Assembly (NCBI RefSeq): GCF_020035535.1
Contig: NZ_CP083350.1
Span: 1,312,501 to 1,376,500, forward strand
Origin: Ensifer adhaerens
GTDB lineage: Bacteria; Pseudomonadota; Alphaproteobacteria; Rhizobiales; Rhizobiaceae
DNA: 64,000 bases
Direction: 5' to 3'
This document shows, in pieces, positions 35,410 through 44,567 of this stretch (positions are counted from its first letter, which is position 1; each line of letters begins with the position of its first letter). Both the position numbers and the translations under genes were made by a program. The notes under the pieces were generated by a model. The model did not search any database and was not told the DNA's origin. It saw nothing but the letters and a program-made list of their open reading frames with translations.

Positions 35410-36531
35410 TCACCCTTCTGCCAAAAAGGGGTAGTCCGTATAGCCAACTTCTCCGCCGCCATATAGAACATCCTTGCGCATCGGATTGAGTGGATGTCCG
35501 CCCGCCAACCTGGCCACCAGATCGGGGTTCGCTAGAAACAATCGCCCGAACGCCACTAAGTCGGCGTAGCCAGACTCGACGGCCCTGACTGCCATTTCAC
35601 GATCGTAGCCATTGTTGACCATCCACGCTCCTCGACCCCCGGCGTTACGATAGGCAACCTTAAGAGCTCTATAGTCGAATGTTTGCCCCGCTTGTTCGAA
35701 CTCGCGATCCCCTCCCGTTGAGCCCTCGACGATGTGGACATAAGCGATATCGCGTTTTGCGAGCTGACGCACTGCTGCTTCGAACAAATGCTGTGGATCC
35801 ATGTCGTGCATATCGTTCGATGGAGTCATAGGCGACAAGCGAACGCCGAGCCGGCTTCCGCCAATTTCTTGAATGATGGCATCGACTGCTTCCGTAAGAA
35901 AACGCACGCGATTTTCTACAGGCCCGCCGTATTGGTCGGTCCGATTGTTACTACCCGATCGAAGGAATTGATCAATCAAATATCCGTTGGCGGCGTGGAG
36001 TTCGACTCCATCGAAGTCGGCTCCGTTGATGGCGGCTGCGGCAGCGCGGCGATAATCATCGTGGACACGCCTGACTTCTTCAAGTGTAAGAGCGCGCGGC
36101 GTGGAGGTTTCGATGAACGCTCCATTGCCAAGATTGTCGATGAGGAACGTTTTAGCCTTCGCGCGGATGGCAGATGGGCCGACGGGACTAGCATTGCCCG
36201 GCTGCAAGCTCGTATGAGAGATACGACCTACATGCCATAGCTGCGCGAATATGCGGCCGTTGTGCGCATGAACCGCCTCCGTCACTGATCGCCATGCTGC
36301 GATTTGCTCCTCGGCATAGAGTCCGGGGACGTCAGCATAGCCTTGGCCCTCGTGGCTGATCGCCGTTGCTTCGGAGATAATCAGACCGGAGCTCGCCCGC
36401 TGAGCGTAGTATTTTGCGGCGAGTGCAGTCGGCACTGCGCCCGGAGACCGATTGCGGGTGAGGGGTGCCATGGTCAGGCGATTGGGGAGTTCAATCCCTC
36501 CGAGTTTGAATGGTTCGAAAAGTTTCACCAT
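35410..36531 (-). CDS. Old Yellow Enzyme-family FMN oxidoreductase
   Basis: NAD(P)H-dependent ene-reductase or nitro-ester/nitroaromatic reductase, 373 aa, TIM barrel. The N-terminal FEPFKLGGIELPNRLTMAPLTRNRS is typical of the NemA/xenobiotic reductase group. Substrate residues His-Asn are present in ELHAANGYLIDQFL with the proton-donor Tyr in that motif, and FMN-binding elements follow in FGRLFLANPDLVARL. It is 63 bases after livF of the third importer and could be the last gene of that operon. Substrate is an activated alkene or nitro compound by family. Confidence 0.9.
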   Translation of the reverse strand: MVKLFEPFKLGGIELPNRLTMAPLTRNRSPGAVPTALAAKYYAQRASSGLIISEATAISHEGQGYADVPGLYAEEQIAAWRSVTEAVHAHNGRIFAQLWHVGRISHTSLQPGNASPVGPSAIRAKAKTFLIDNLGNGAFIETSTPRALTLEEVRRVHDDYRRAAAAAINGADFDGVELHAANGYLIDQFLRSGSNNRTDQYGGPVENRVRFLTEAVDAIIQEIGGSRLGVRLSPMTPSNDMHDMDPQHLFEAAVRQLAKRDIAYVHIVEGSTGGDREFEQAGQTFDYRALKVAYRNAGGRGAWMVNNGYDREMAVRAVESGYADLVAFGRLFLANPDLVARLAGGHPLNPMRKDVLYGGGEVGYTDYPFLAEG

Positions 36532-36594
36532 ACCACTACTTTCTTTATGTTCGTCACGGGCTGCGCTATCGCAGGACAGCCCTGCCGCTGCGAA

Positions 36595-37293
36595 TTACAG
36601 ATATGAAGTCTGGACGACGGACGAGCTTCTCAGTGCTTCGGAAGGTCCAGAAAGCGTGATCTCGCCAAGCTCAAGTACATACCCTGAGTGAGCGATATCG
36701 AGCGCGATGGAAGCGTTTTGTTCAACGAGCAAGACAGATGTGCCTTCTGTACAGATACGTTCCATTACCTCGAATATTTCAGTGACGACTTTTGGGGCGA
36801 GGCCGAGCGACGGTTCATCCAGTAGCAAGTAGGACGGTCGGCCCATCAACGCTCGCGCAATCGCAAGCATTTGCTGTTCGCCGCCGGATAGAGCGCGAGC
36901 TGGTTGGTTGAGACGAGCGCGAAGATTGGGGAACATTTCTAGCAATCGCTCCTGCTCCGACGCATGGTCCTTTGCTCCTCGCCGAAGGAAGGCTCCGAGC
37001 CGTAGATTGTCCGCTACGCTAAGATCCAGAAATAGCTCTCTTTGTTCGGGTACGAGAGAGACCCCCGCACGAAGGGCGCGGTCCGGCGTTTCATTGGGTA
37101 GTGGCTTTCCATCAATTTCAACGGAACCAGTAGTGCGACAGACGAGACCGACGATCGCCTTCATCAATGTCGATTTACCGGCGCCGTTTGCTCCCAGAAT
37201 TGTTACGATTGTTCCGCGCGGGACATCCAGGCTAATCCCATGAAGGACATCCTTGGCGCCGTAGCTAGCACTCAGGTCACGAATTGAGAGCAT
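36595..37293 (-). CDS. Branched-chain-type ABC ATPase LivF (third importer)
   Basis: 232 aa. P-loop GANGAGKST, signature LSGGEQQMLAIARALM, Walker B LLLDEPSLGLAP and LLVEQNASIAL are all canonical. Start ATG 37293 is chosen because GGGGAG lies about 10 bases upstream, inside the livG end, and the domain starts at MLSIRDLSASYG; this gives a 17-base overlap with livG. Confidence 0.92.
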   Translation of the reverse strand: MLSIRDLSASYGAKDVLHGISLDVPRGTIVTILGANGAGKSTLMKAIVGLVCRTTGSVEIDGKPLPNETPDRALRAGVSLVPEQRELFLDLSVADNLRLGAFLRRGAKDHASEQERLLEMFPNLRARLNQPARALSGGEQQMLAIARALMGRPSYLLLDEPSLGLAPKVVTEIFEVMERICTEGTSVLLVEQNASIALDIAHSGYVLELGEITLSGPSEALRSSSVVQTSYL

Positions 37294-38065
37294 TTGCAGC
37301 TTTCTCCCCAAGATATGCTTTGATTACCTCTGGCGACCGCCGGACTTCGTCTGGCGTGCCCTCAGCGATCTTTGTTCCAAAACTTAGGACGCTTACGCGG
37401 TCAGAGATGGCCATCACGAGCGCCATTACGTGATCGATTACAAGAATCGTCATTTTATGTTGGTCACGGAGCCCAAGGAGTATCTGGTTAAGTGCTTCGA
37501 TTTCGGCGGCACGTAGCCCAGCCGCGGGTTCATCGAGCAATAGAAGGCTTGGACTGGTCGCGAGCGCACGTGCAATCTCGAGGCGCCGTTGTTTCCCAAA
37601 CGGCAACGTCGCAGCAGCGGTTGCCTCATCTTCCTCGAGGCCCACTAGCGCAAGAAGCTCTTTCGCTCTCTCTCTCGCTGCGGCCTCTGATCTACGCCAG
37701 TTAGGAGTATGAAAAGCACAACTCGATGTCCCCGCTGCAAAATGCCGATCGAGGCCAATCATCACGTTATCGAGAGCGCTCATCGTGCTGAACAACTCCG
37801 TGTTCTGAAACGAACGCGCAATACCCATCCGAGCTATCTGGTGGGGAGGGACATTGGAAATGCTTTCGCCGGCGAAGCTCACGTTACCTGCTGTAGTGCG
37901 GTATAGTCCGGTCACAACATTCAGAAGAGTACTTTTGCCTGCCCCATTTGGGCCAATTACCGCTTGGATCGTTCCCGTTTTTACTCCGATGGAAACCTGG
38001 TTAAGGGCGACAATGCCCCCGAAGCGAACAGTGACGGAATCCACGTTCAGTATATCGTTTGCCAT
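37277..38065 (-). CDS. Branched-chain-type ABC ATPase LivG (third importer)
   Basis: 262 aa. P-loop [10 protein letters not shown]-loop SFQNTELF, signature-like LPFGKQRRLEIARALA, Walker [24 protein letters not shown] ribosome site precedes ATG 38065, which overlaps the livM stop by one base. Here LivM and LivG are separate proteins, unlike the other two Liv systems of this window. Confidence 0.92.
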   Translation of the reverse strand: MANDILNVDSVTVRFGGIVALNQVSIGVKTGTIQAVIGPNGAGKSTLLNVVTGLYRTTAGNVSFAGESISNVPPHQIARMGIARSFQNTELFSTMSALDNVMIGLDRHFAAGTSSCAFHTPNWRRSEAAARERAKELLALVGLEEDEATAAATLPFGKQRRLEIARALATSPSLLLLDEPAAGLRAAEIEALNQILLGLRDQHKMTILVIDHVMALVMAISDRVSVLSFGTKIAEGTPDEVRRSPEVIKAYLGEKAANALNS

Positions 38066-39015
38066 CAGTTGGCTCCTCCCGTACGGATCATGCGGACTAG
38101 GCCGCGAGGGGACTGCCAAAGACTGATCAGGCCATCTGGGCGCAGCAAGATGAAGCAAAGCAGAAGCAGCGCGAAAACCAAACCAAGATATGTCTGAAAG
38201 CTTTGCAGGAAATCCGGAAGGAACACGAATACAACGCTGCCAACGATTGCCCCGAGCGGTGACATAAGGCCACCGACCACTGCTACGGTAAGGAAATAGA
38301 CGGATTGCGGGATGCCAAACTGCGCGGGATCGAGATACGTTGATAAAACGGCCAGTATGCCGCCACCGAACGCGCCTAGAAACGCACTCGCGCCAAACGC
38401 AAGAGACTTGAACTGAAGTACGTCTATGCCCATCGCTTGCGCAGCGGTTGGGCTCTGCCGAATTGCAGCAAGAGTTCGGCCATACCGCGAGTTCTGCAGA
38501 TTATGAACAATGACGAAGAAGAATGCCGTCGTCGGTACGATCGCGAAGTAGAGTTGTCGACCTTCGCTTAATGTAAATCCAAACATTTCGAAGGATGGCA
38601 TCGGCATGCCTGCGGCGCCGCCAGTCAATGGATCGCTATAGATGAGGCCAAGCTGAACGATCGCCGTGAGTGCCATAGTAACCAGGGCGAGGTAATGACC
38701 CGACACCCGCAGCGTTAAAAGGCCCAAAACGAAACCTAGTAATCCCACAATTGCCGACACCAGCGGTATTCCGATCCAGAGAGGGAGGCCCCAAAAGCTG
38801 TGGAGCACCGCGGAACCATAACCCCCAAGTGCCACGAACGCGGCTTGCGCGAGGGAAACCTGCCCGGCGAAACCAGTTACTACGACGAGCCCTAAGACGA
38901 CCAGCGCGGTGCCGGCGATGAGACAGACCTGGTACAGATTGAACTCGGGCAAGAAATAGGGCGCGGCGGCAAACGCCAGCGCACAGACGATGAGTGGCGC
39001 GATTCGAAAAGACAT
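38065..39015 (-). CDS. Branched-chain-type ABC permease LivM (third importer)
   Basis: 316 aa, multiple membrane helices. The LivM signature TGFAGQVSLAQAAFVALGGYGS is near residue 47 and VGGLMSPLGAIVGSVVF lies near the C-terminus. It begins 4 bases after the livH stop. The C-terminal tail is short and hydrophilic, with no ATPase part. Confidence 0.92.
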   Translation of the reverse strand: MSFRIAPLIVCALAFAAAPYFLPEFNLYQVCLIAGTALVVLGLVVVTGFAGQVSLAQAAFVALGGYGSAVLHSFWGLPLWIGIPLVSAIVGLLGFVLGLLTLRVSGHYLALVTMALTAIVQLGLIYSDPLTGGAAGMPMPSFEMFGFTLSEGRQLYFAIVPTTAFFFVIVHNLQNSRYGRTLAAIRQSPTAAQAMGIDVLQFKSLAFGASAFLGAFGGGILAVLSTYLDPAQFGIPQSVYFLTVAVVGGLMSPLGAIVGSVVFVFLPDFLQSFQTYLGLVFALLLLCFILLRPDGLISLWQSPRGLVRMIRTGGAN

Positions 39016-39019
39016 CTCG

Positions 39020-39886
39020 CTATACCTTCTTAACTGCGAGCGTACCCAGCAATCCCTGTGGTCTCACGAGGACTACGACGATAAGGATACCGTAAGTGAT
39101 CACGTCCTTGAGAGCTGTTGAGATGTATGCGCCCGCAAGAGCTTCAAGCACACCGAGCGTGATACCGCCAATAACCGCGCCCGGGAGGCTTGTGAACCCG
39201 CCCAGGATGGCGGCCGTAAACCCCTTGATACCAATCAAGCCCATATCTGGAGATAACGACAGCAGGGGAGCGACCAGAACGCCCGCGATCGTCGCTAATA
39301 GCGACGCGAGGATCCATATGGCCAAAAAAACCGATGATACTCGGACGCCCACCAAGCTCGCACCGATACGGTTATCGCATGCGGCTACGATGGCTTTACC
39401 AACGATCGTCCTTTCGAAAAGAAAGAACAGAGTAAACAGTAGTACGAGCGAAACTCCGACAATTGCGAGGTTCGCCGGTACCAGATAAAGGCCAGCAAAT
39501 TGGACCGGTGCGGGAGAGAGCAAGAAGGGAAAGGGCCAAGCGCTCGGTCCCATATAGGCCCGGAGGAACTCTCGAAGAAGAGTGCCCACCGCCAACGTCG
39601 CAATGATCTTGGTCAAGAGCGTGGAGTTCCGCAATGGCCACATGAGCGTGCCATAGATCAATGCGCCGAGAAGAGCGGACGCCAAAAGCGCCAGAATTAC
39701 CGCTGGCCAGAAAGGCAAACCGATGAGGGCCTGGCCAATCAATACGGCATAGGCGCCAAAGGTAACTTGATCCCCGTAACCGAAGTGTACTACGCCCGTG
39801 CCTTTGTGAATGAGCACAAAGCCAAGAGCAATTAGGGAATAGACAGCTCCAGAGGTGATGGAGCTGACGAGCAATTGTCCAAGCAT
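39020..39886 (-). CDS. Branched-chain-type ABC permease LivH (third importer)
   Basis: 288 aa. It opens MLGQLLVSSITSGAVYSLIA and continues with HKGTGVVHFGYGDQVTFGAY; the C-terminal LGGFTSLPGAVIGG matches the family. I choose ATG 39886, with GGTGATTGAG just upstream; GTG 39895 and TTG 39898 are in frame but overlap the RidA gene end without a ribosome site. Confidence 0.9.
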   Translation of the reverse strand: MLGQLLVSSITSGAVYSLIALGFVLIHKGTGVVHFGYGDQVTFGAYAVLIGQALIGLPFWPAVILALLASALLGALIYGTLMWPLRNSTLLTKIIATLAVGTLLREFLRAYMGPSAWPFPFLLSPAPVQFAGLYLVPANLAIVGVSLVLLFTLFFLFERTIVGKAIVAACDNRIGASLVGVRVSSVFLAIWILASLLATIAGVLVAPLLSLSPDMGLIGIKGFTAAILGGFTSLPGAVIGGITLGVLEALAGAYISTALKDVITYGILIVVVLVRPQGLLGTLAVKKV

Positions 39887-39887
39887 C

Positions 39888-40289
39888 TCAATCACCAAGC
39901 GCTGCGATGGCTTTGATTTCGATCAGCGCGCCGGGACGTATCAGCCCGCTCACGACGACCCCTGTGGATGCAGGCCACGGCGGGCCCCCGAACAGTTCTC
40001 TTCGGAGCGCAGCGGTTTTGTTATAGTCGTCCAATGTGAGGACATAGTCTGTAGTCTCGATGATGTTGGATAGCCCACCACCGGCAAGCTTAAGCACCGC
40101 TTCGAACTTTTCGAAAATGAAACGCGCTTGTGCAACAATATCGCCCGCGCCGATCAGGTTTCCTTCGGCGTCCCCTGCGGTGGTGCCGGAGAGAAAAATC
40201 AAGTTTCCAACCTGTACCGCCGGCGAATATGTCAGCCTTGGGTTCCAAGGCTGATCTGAGAAAAGTGCTTTGAAGGGTTTGGTGTTCAT
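39888..40289 (-). CDS. RidA-family protein lacking the catalytic arginine
   Basis: 133 aa. The RidA fold is clear (VGNLIFLSGTTAGD, IIETTDYVLTLDDYNKT, RPGALIEIKAIAAL). At the position of the catalytic Arg of RidA the sequence is PPWPASTG, with Trp105 (codon TGG, one base from the Arg codon CGG). The paralogue at 32459 keeps Arg at the equivalent place. Arg-less RidA subfamilies exist and have no imine deaminase activity, so this protein may have another role. It overlaps the CoA-ligase gene by 4 bases and is followed at once by livH. Confidence 0.85.
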   Translation of the reverse strand: MNTKPFKALFSDQPWNPRLTYSPAVQVGNLIFLSGTTAGDAEGNLIGAGDIVAQARFIFEKFEAVLKLAGGGLSNIIETTDYVLTLDDYNKTAALRRELFGGPPWPASTGVVVSGLIRPGALIEIKAIAALGD

Positions 40290-41911
40290 GATGCCCTCGC
40301 ACGGAGCTGGAAGCGCTGAATCTTGCCGGTTTCGGTTTTCGGAAGGCTATCGACGTACTGAATAACGCGCGGGAATTGATGGCGACCGACATTCGTCTTG
40401 ACCGTCGTGACCAATTCTTCGCTGAGTTCGTCGGTGCCGGTGAATCCGTCTCTTAGGACGACGAATGCTTTGACGATCTGCCCCCGCATTTCATCGGGTT
40501 GACCGATGACGGCAGCTTCAGCCACCGCTGGATGCTTGAGCAATGCACTCTCGACCTCGAATGGGCCGATGCGGTAGCCCGAGCTCTTGATCATGTCGTC
40601 GGCTCGCCCTTCGAACCAGAAGTATCCCTCTTCATCAATGCGACCGAGATCTCGTGTGACAATCCAGCCTTCAATAAGCAAAGCGCTGCTGGCAGCAGGG
40701 TCGTTCCAATATTTTAGCCAATACCGGCAGTCGGCATCGGCTCGCTTAGCTATGAAACCGACTTCGCCGACGGGAAGTTCATTGCCTTGCTCGTCAATAA
40801 TCGCCATGCGATAGCCGGGTGAGGGAAGCCCCATAGATCCTGCTTTGACTTCCATCGGGATGGCATTGTAATTGCCGATGGGTAGAGCGTATTCGGTGGC
40901 TCCGAAATGATCCATTGGGGTAATATCAAGTGCCTGGCGGAAGGCGTCGATAACTTTTGCGTTCAGCGGTTCGCCACAGCTAGAAATCGCCCTCAACTTC
41001 AGCTTCTTCGCCCCAAACTTCTCGTGGGGGAGCAACATGATGCTGCGCAACAACGTTGGCGTCGTAGCCAGGTTCGTGACGTCGTAGCGATCGATGACCG
41101 CGAGGCATTGCTCCGCCGAGGGGTTCTGCCTAACCGTGAGGACAGTAGCGCCCATTGCGAGTGCGCCAAGGTAGCAGACGAAACCATAACCCCAGCCTGG
41201 ATCGCCGGTGGACCACAGGATGTCGCTCGGGGTGAGGCCTAGACCATATACGATATATGGATTGATCGCGGCCAAGAAATTGACAGCAAGCGTTCCTCCC
41301 TTGGGTTGTCCGGTCGAACCTGAGGTGTAAATGATTGCTGCGGGGTCATCTCTTTCGCGCAAAACCGGCGTAAAGATTGGCTCCTCCTCTTCCAACGCGG
41401 TCTGGAAGTTGAAAGTGCCTGCCGGTTCGCTATTGGCGGGAGCGACCACGATCCTTTTTACCGAGGCATCGCCGGGGATGCGGTCGTAATACTCGAGATC
41501 GGTAATCAGCAGTTTCGCTTGAGATTGCTCGAGACGGTAGCCGACCGCGTCCGGACCGAAGCCCGTAAATATGGGGACGTAGATGGCACCGGCTTTAAGC
41601 GTTCCGAGAATAGTTATGAATACTTCCGGTCCACGAGGCATAAGACCGGCGACCCTGTCTCCAGGTCCGATGCCCATCCGAGTGAGGAGATTGGCAAACT
41701 GGTTGCTAGCATTTGCCAATTCGGCAAACGTCATTTGTGTCTCAGTCCCGTCGATGGAAGCGGAAATGAGCGCCGTCCGACCGCTGTTCGCATGACGGTC
41801 AACGAGAGCATCGCCGAGAGAAACCGTGCGATCTTCGTTCCAACCAAGCGCCGCTCGAGCCTCTTTCCAGTCGAAGGACTGGAGAACGGTTTGATATTCT
41901 CTGGAGGCCAT
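40286..41911 (-). CDS. AMP-forming acyl-CoA synthetase
   Basis: Activates a carboxylic acid to its CoA thioester via an acyl-adenylate. 541 aa. ANL motifs in order: IIYTSGSTGQPKGG (A3), MDHFGATEYALP (A5), WFEGRADDMIKSSGYRIGPF (A8 hinge) and PKTETGKIQR with the catalytic Lys (A10). The layout resembles acetyl/medium-chain ligases rather than long-chain ones. Start ATG 41911 overlaps the MaoC stop by one base (TAATG). With MaoC and the importer it suggests uptake and CoA-dependent degradation of an aromatic or aliphatic acid. Confidence 0.92.
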   Translation of the reverse strand: MASREYQTVLQSFDWKEARAALGWNEDRTVSLGDALVDRHANSGRTALISASIDGTETQMTFAELANASNQFANLLTRMGIGPGDRVAGLMPRGPEVFITILGTLKAGAIYVPIFTGFGPDAVGYRLEQSQAKLLITDLEYYDRIPGDASVKRIVVAPANSEPAGTFNFQTALEEEEPIFTPVLRERDDPAAIIYTSGSTGQPKGGTLAVNFLAAINPYIVYGLGLTPSDILWSTGDPGWGYGFVCYLGALAMGATVLTVRQNPSAEQCLAVIDRYDVTNLATTPTLLRSIMLLPHEKFGAKKLKLRAISSCGEPLNAKVIDAFRQALDITPMDHFGATEYALPIGNYNAIPMEVKAGSMGLPSPGYRMAIIDEQGNELPVGEVGFIAKRADADCRYWLKYWNDPAASSALLIEGWIVTRDLGRIDEEGYFWFEGRADDMIKSSGYRIGPFEVESALLKHPAVAEAAVIGQPDEMRGQIVKAFVVLRDGFTGTDELSEELVTTVKTNVGRHQFPRVIQYVDSLPKTETGKIQRFQLRARAS

Positions 41912-42384
41912 TAGATCGTTCTTTCCTTTTGCAGTGGCAGACGGCAGTGCAGGAGATATGTGTGGTGGCCTTCCACCACGATTTCGGAGCGAGAGTTGAT
42001 CAGCTCAACTTTGAAGCGCACCAATGACTTCGTGTTGGCCGCTTTCGGGATGACCGAGATCACTTCGAACCGGCTTTTGAGTACGTCGTTGATGAAGACC
42101 GGTCTTAGAAACCGAAACTCTTGATCAACGAACGCGACGAGTGCGTCTTCTAGACGGGCTGACATCGGAGTCGCGCCGAGTGCCGTCATCGAGACGAGCA
42201 ACAGTCCGTGGGCCAAGCGCTTTCCAAAACGAGTTTTCGCGGCGAAGGCGTCGTCATAGTGGATCGGATGATTGTCGCCGGTTAGCTGTGCGAACATGTT
42301 GAACTGCTCGTCGCCAATCTCGTGTGGAATACCTTCGAAGACGTCTCCGACTGCGAAGTCGTCTCCGAATAGCTGCGTTTCCAT
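41911..42384 (-). CDS. MaoC-like hydratase (hot-dog fold)
   Basis: 157 aa. The hydratase-2 motif is readable as TGDNHPIHYDDAFAAKTRFG followed by KRLAHGLLL, with catalytic Asp and His. Such enzymes hydrate an enoyl-CoA double bond. GGAGG lies 5 bases before ATG 42384; the frame is open to 42396 but the TTG there is unlikely. It is 27 bases after the binding-protein gene and coupled to the CoA ligase. Confidence 0.87.
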   Translation of the reverse strand: METQLFGDDFAVGDVFEGIPHEIGDEQFNMFAQLTGDNHPIHYDDAFAAKTRFGKRLAHGLLLVSMTALGATPMSARLEDALVAFVDQEFRFLRPVFINDVLKSRFEVISVIPKAANTKSLVRFKVELINSRSEIVVEGHHTYLLHCRLPLQKERTI

Positions 42385-42411
42385 GGGTTCCTCCAATTTG
42401 GTGGCTTACAT

Positions 42412-43638
42412 TTATTGTGAGTTTTCCTTAGGTGCCGTCAGGACCACTGGAAGGAGCTTGCGGCTTAGGTCGGGCTGGATTTCAACCACTCGGGCGGCTT
42501 GGTTACCCTCGCGGATTCCCTTGCCGTACGTCGTTGGCAAAATGAATGGCGCCTCGAAGTTTTCGATGGTTTCCAAGGCGGAGATGAATCCGCGTTGCGT
42601 GGGAGTGTCGCCTGCACGCCTTAGCCCCTCCAAGAAGACGTGGGCGCCGCCATATGCCAGCACGTCGGCAAGATCCGGTCGTCCTTGACGGGCGAGGTCA
42701 GGAAAGCGCGCGGCAAATTTGGAGGAGAACTCGGCTGCTTCACCCTCGGTGCTTTCGGGAAGCGTCTTCAAAGTTACTACGTTGTGGGTCCCCGCAGCAG
42801 CTTCACCAACAATATCGGGATACTTCCTGCTGCCTGCAGCATTGGACCCCATAATTGTTGCTGTGAGCCCAAGTTGCTTCGCCTGACGCGTGATGATTGC
42901 GGACGGATTCGGGAATCCGTAGACCACCAGGACGTCTGGCGTGGTTTGAGCGATGCGGGTTAGTTGCGAAGTGAAGTCAGTGTCGGTGACGTTAAACTGC
43001 TCCTCGCTTGCCAACGGAATCTTCCGATGGGCGAGCTCCTCGACCACGCTGTCGCCGCCGTGTCGGCCGTATTCATCGGATTGGCGGATTAGAGCGACAG
43101 ACTTCGCGCCCAGATGATCAATCACATAGTCGGCTATTGCTTGACCAGCTTGGCTATCACTCATCGTTCCGGAACGAAAGACGTTGTCGATCGGCGGTTC
43201 TGTGACAGCTGGAGTAGAGAAAATCGTTGCAAAAGTCGGTGTCCCGGTGCTTTTGAACGTCGGTACAAGCGCTTGGCCTACCGCACTCGACGATGGCCCG
43301 AAAATGGCGAATACATTTTCCTGGTCGACGAGGCGCTTGTAAGCAACGATCCCTTTTGGTGGCGAGGACTCGTCGTCCAGCGATACCCATTCCAGCTTCC
43401 GTCCATTGATGCCGCCAGAGGCATTCGCTTCCTCGAAAGCGAGGGTCGCTCCCGCCAGGTTCCCCGTGCCAAATACAGCAGCCGGTCCAGTTAAGCTGCC
43501 CAGAATGCCAATTTTAATGGCTTGCTGATCCACTCCGGGTTCGTCGGCATGTACGTAAAATGCGGATGTCAACAGCAGGGGTGCGGCCGCAAACAACGAC
43601 GAGGCCGCACGCCAAAAATGGCGTGTTCCAATAAACAT
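42412..43638 (-). CDS. Branched-chain-type ABC substrate-binding protein (third importer)
   Basis: 408 aa, first gene of the 43638-36595 operon. The signal peptide (AASSLFAAAPLLLTSAFYVHA) is preceded by a basic stretch, with cleavage near VHADEP. The mature protein reads KIGILGSLTGPAAVFGTGN, then VSLDDESSPPKGIVAYKRLV and FGPSSSAVGQ, a Peripla_BP_6 receptor. The ribosome site GGAGGAAAT precedes ATG 43638. Two tandem operator-like repeats lie 17-53 bases upstream. Ligand perhaps an aromatic or carboxylic acid, judging from the CoA ligase in the operon. Confidence 0.9.
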   Translation of the reverse strand: MFIGTRHFWRAASSLFAAAPLLLTSAFYVHADEPGVDQQAIKIGILGSLTGPAAVFGTGNLAGATLAFEEANASGGINGRKLEWVSLDDESSPPKGIVAYKRLVDQENVFAIFGPSSSAVGQALVPTFKSTGTPTFATIFSTPAVTEPPIDNVFRSGTMSDSQAGQAIADYVIDHLGAKSVALIRQSDEYGRHGGDSVVEELAHRKIPLASEEQFNVTDTDFTSQLTRIAQTTPDVLVVYGFPNPSAIITRQAKQLGLTATIMGSNAAGSRKYPDIVGEAAAGTHNVVTLKTLPESTEGEAAEFSSKFAARFPDLARQGRPDLADVLAYGGAHVFLEGLRRAGDTPTQRGFISALETIENFEAPFILPTTYGKGIREGNQAARVVEIQPDLSRKLLPVVLTAPKENSQ

Positions 43639-43654
43639 TTTGATTTCCTCCCTA

Positions 43655-43691
43655 TTATCGATAATCGAGATATGATTTCGATAATCGAGAT
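43655..43691. promoter_or_regulatory. Tandem operator-like repeats, probably for the IclR regulator
   Basis: The 14-base sequence TCGATAATCGAGAT occurs at 43658-43671 and again at 43678-43691, exactly 20 bases (two helical turns) apart. The first copy overlaps the 10-bp palindrome TTATCGATAA (43655-43664). The pair lies between the divergent binding-protein gene and the IclR gene, just upstream of the former's ribosome site. Confidence 0.7.
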
Positions 43692-43766
43692 TAAGCTCCG
43701 CAAAAAGCTATCTGTCAAGGGCAAAGGAGCTCAGGTATTCTGGAGTCCAAATCGGAGTTCATCACT

Positions 43767-44567
43767 TTGACGAAAAGCGAAATAGACTCGCCGCTTGAGC
43801 GGTATTTTAAAGTCTTGGAAAATATAGCCCTTCTGGAAAACGGAGCTAACGTGCAAGGGATTGCCGAAGCTTGCGCGTACCCCATTCCGACGACCCATCG
43901 ACTTGTTCAGAACTTGCTCTCCGCCGGCCTTGTCGCTGGAGGAGGGGCAAAAAAAATGAACTATCAGCTAGGAAACCGTCTGGTACGTCTCCTCCACGCG
44001 GGCAGCGAAAGTGCGAAAATCGCGATCGCGGTGCAGCCGATTCTTGATGGACTGGCGGACAAAATTGGGGATACGTGCTTTCTGACGCGTCTTGTGGGTC
44101 ACAAGGTTGTTTCAATAGCCTGGGCGGCGCCAAGTGGCGGACTGCGCAGTTACGTGGTTCCAGGACATTCGCTTGACCCTAATATTGCAGCATCCGCTAA
44201 AGCGATCTTAGCTTTCCAAACACCGGAAATTATTGAGAAGGCATTATCTGAGCCGCTTCCTAAACTAACGGAACACAGCAAAACGGATCGGATACAAATC
44301 GAGGCTGAATATGAGGGGGCTCGTATTCGGCGCTATGCGACGTGCTGGAGTGAGATGGAGAGCGGCGTGGGGGCCATCGCAGTACCTGTGCCTCTGCCCT
44401 CAATTGGAATTATGTACAGCATTGGAACCGCCGGTTTGATCGATCGGATGTTAAGACGGACCGAACAGCAAACCGCGGATATACTGAATGCCGCGGTCGA
44501 TGCTATTGCACGGGGTCTTAGATTGGCCTCGGTGAGGACTCGCGAAACGGACGCGGTGCAATTCTGA
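43767..44567 (+). CDS. IclR-family transcriptional regulator
   Basis: 266 aa. N-terminal winged helix (VQGIAEACAYPIPTTHRLVQNL, about residues 29-50), then the IclR effector domain with CFLTRLVGHKVVSIAW and a late ESGVGAIAVPV. I accept the TTG start at 43767 because CGGAG lies 8 bases upstream, the frame is closed before it and no ATG precedes the DNA-binding domain. Divergent from the third importer operon, whose promoter carries tandem repeats, so it most likely controls that operon and itself. Confidence 0.87.
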   Translation: MTKSEIDSPLERYFKVLENIALLENGANVQGIAEACAYPIPTTHRLVQNLLSAGLVAGGGAKKMNYQLGNRLVRLLHAGSESAKIAIAVQPILDGLADKIGDTCFLTRLVGHKVVSIAWAAPSGGLRSYVVPGHSLDPNIAASAKAILAFQTPEIIEKALSEPLPKLTEHSKTDRIQIEAEYEGARIRRYATCWSEMESGVGAIAVPVPLPSIGIMYSIGTAGLIDRMLRRTEQQTADILNAAVDAIARGLRLASVRTRETDAVQF

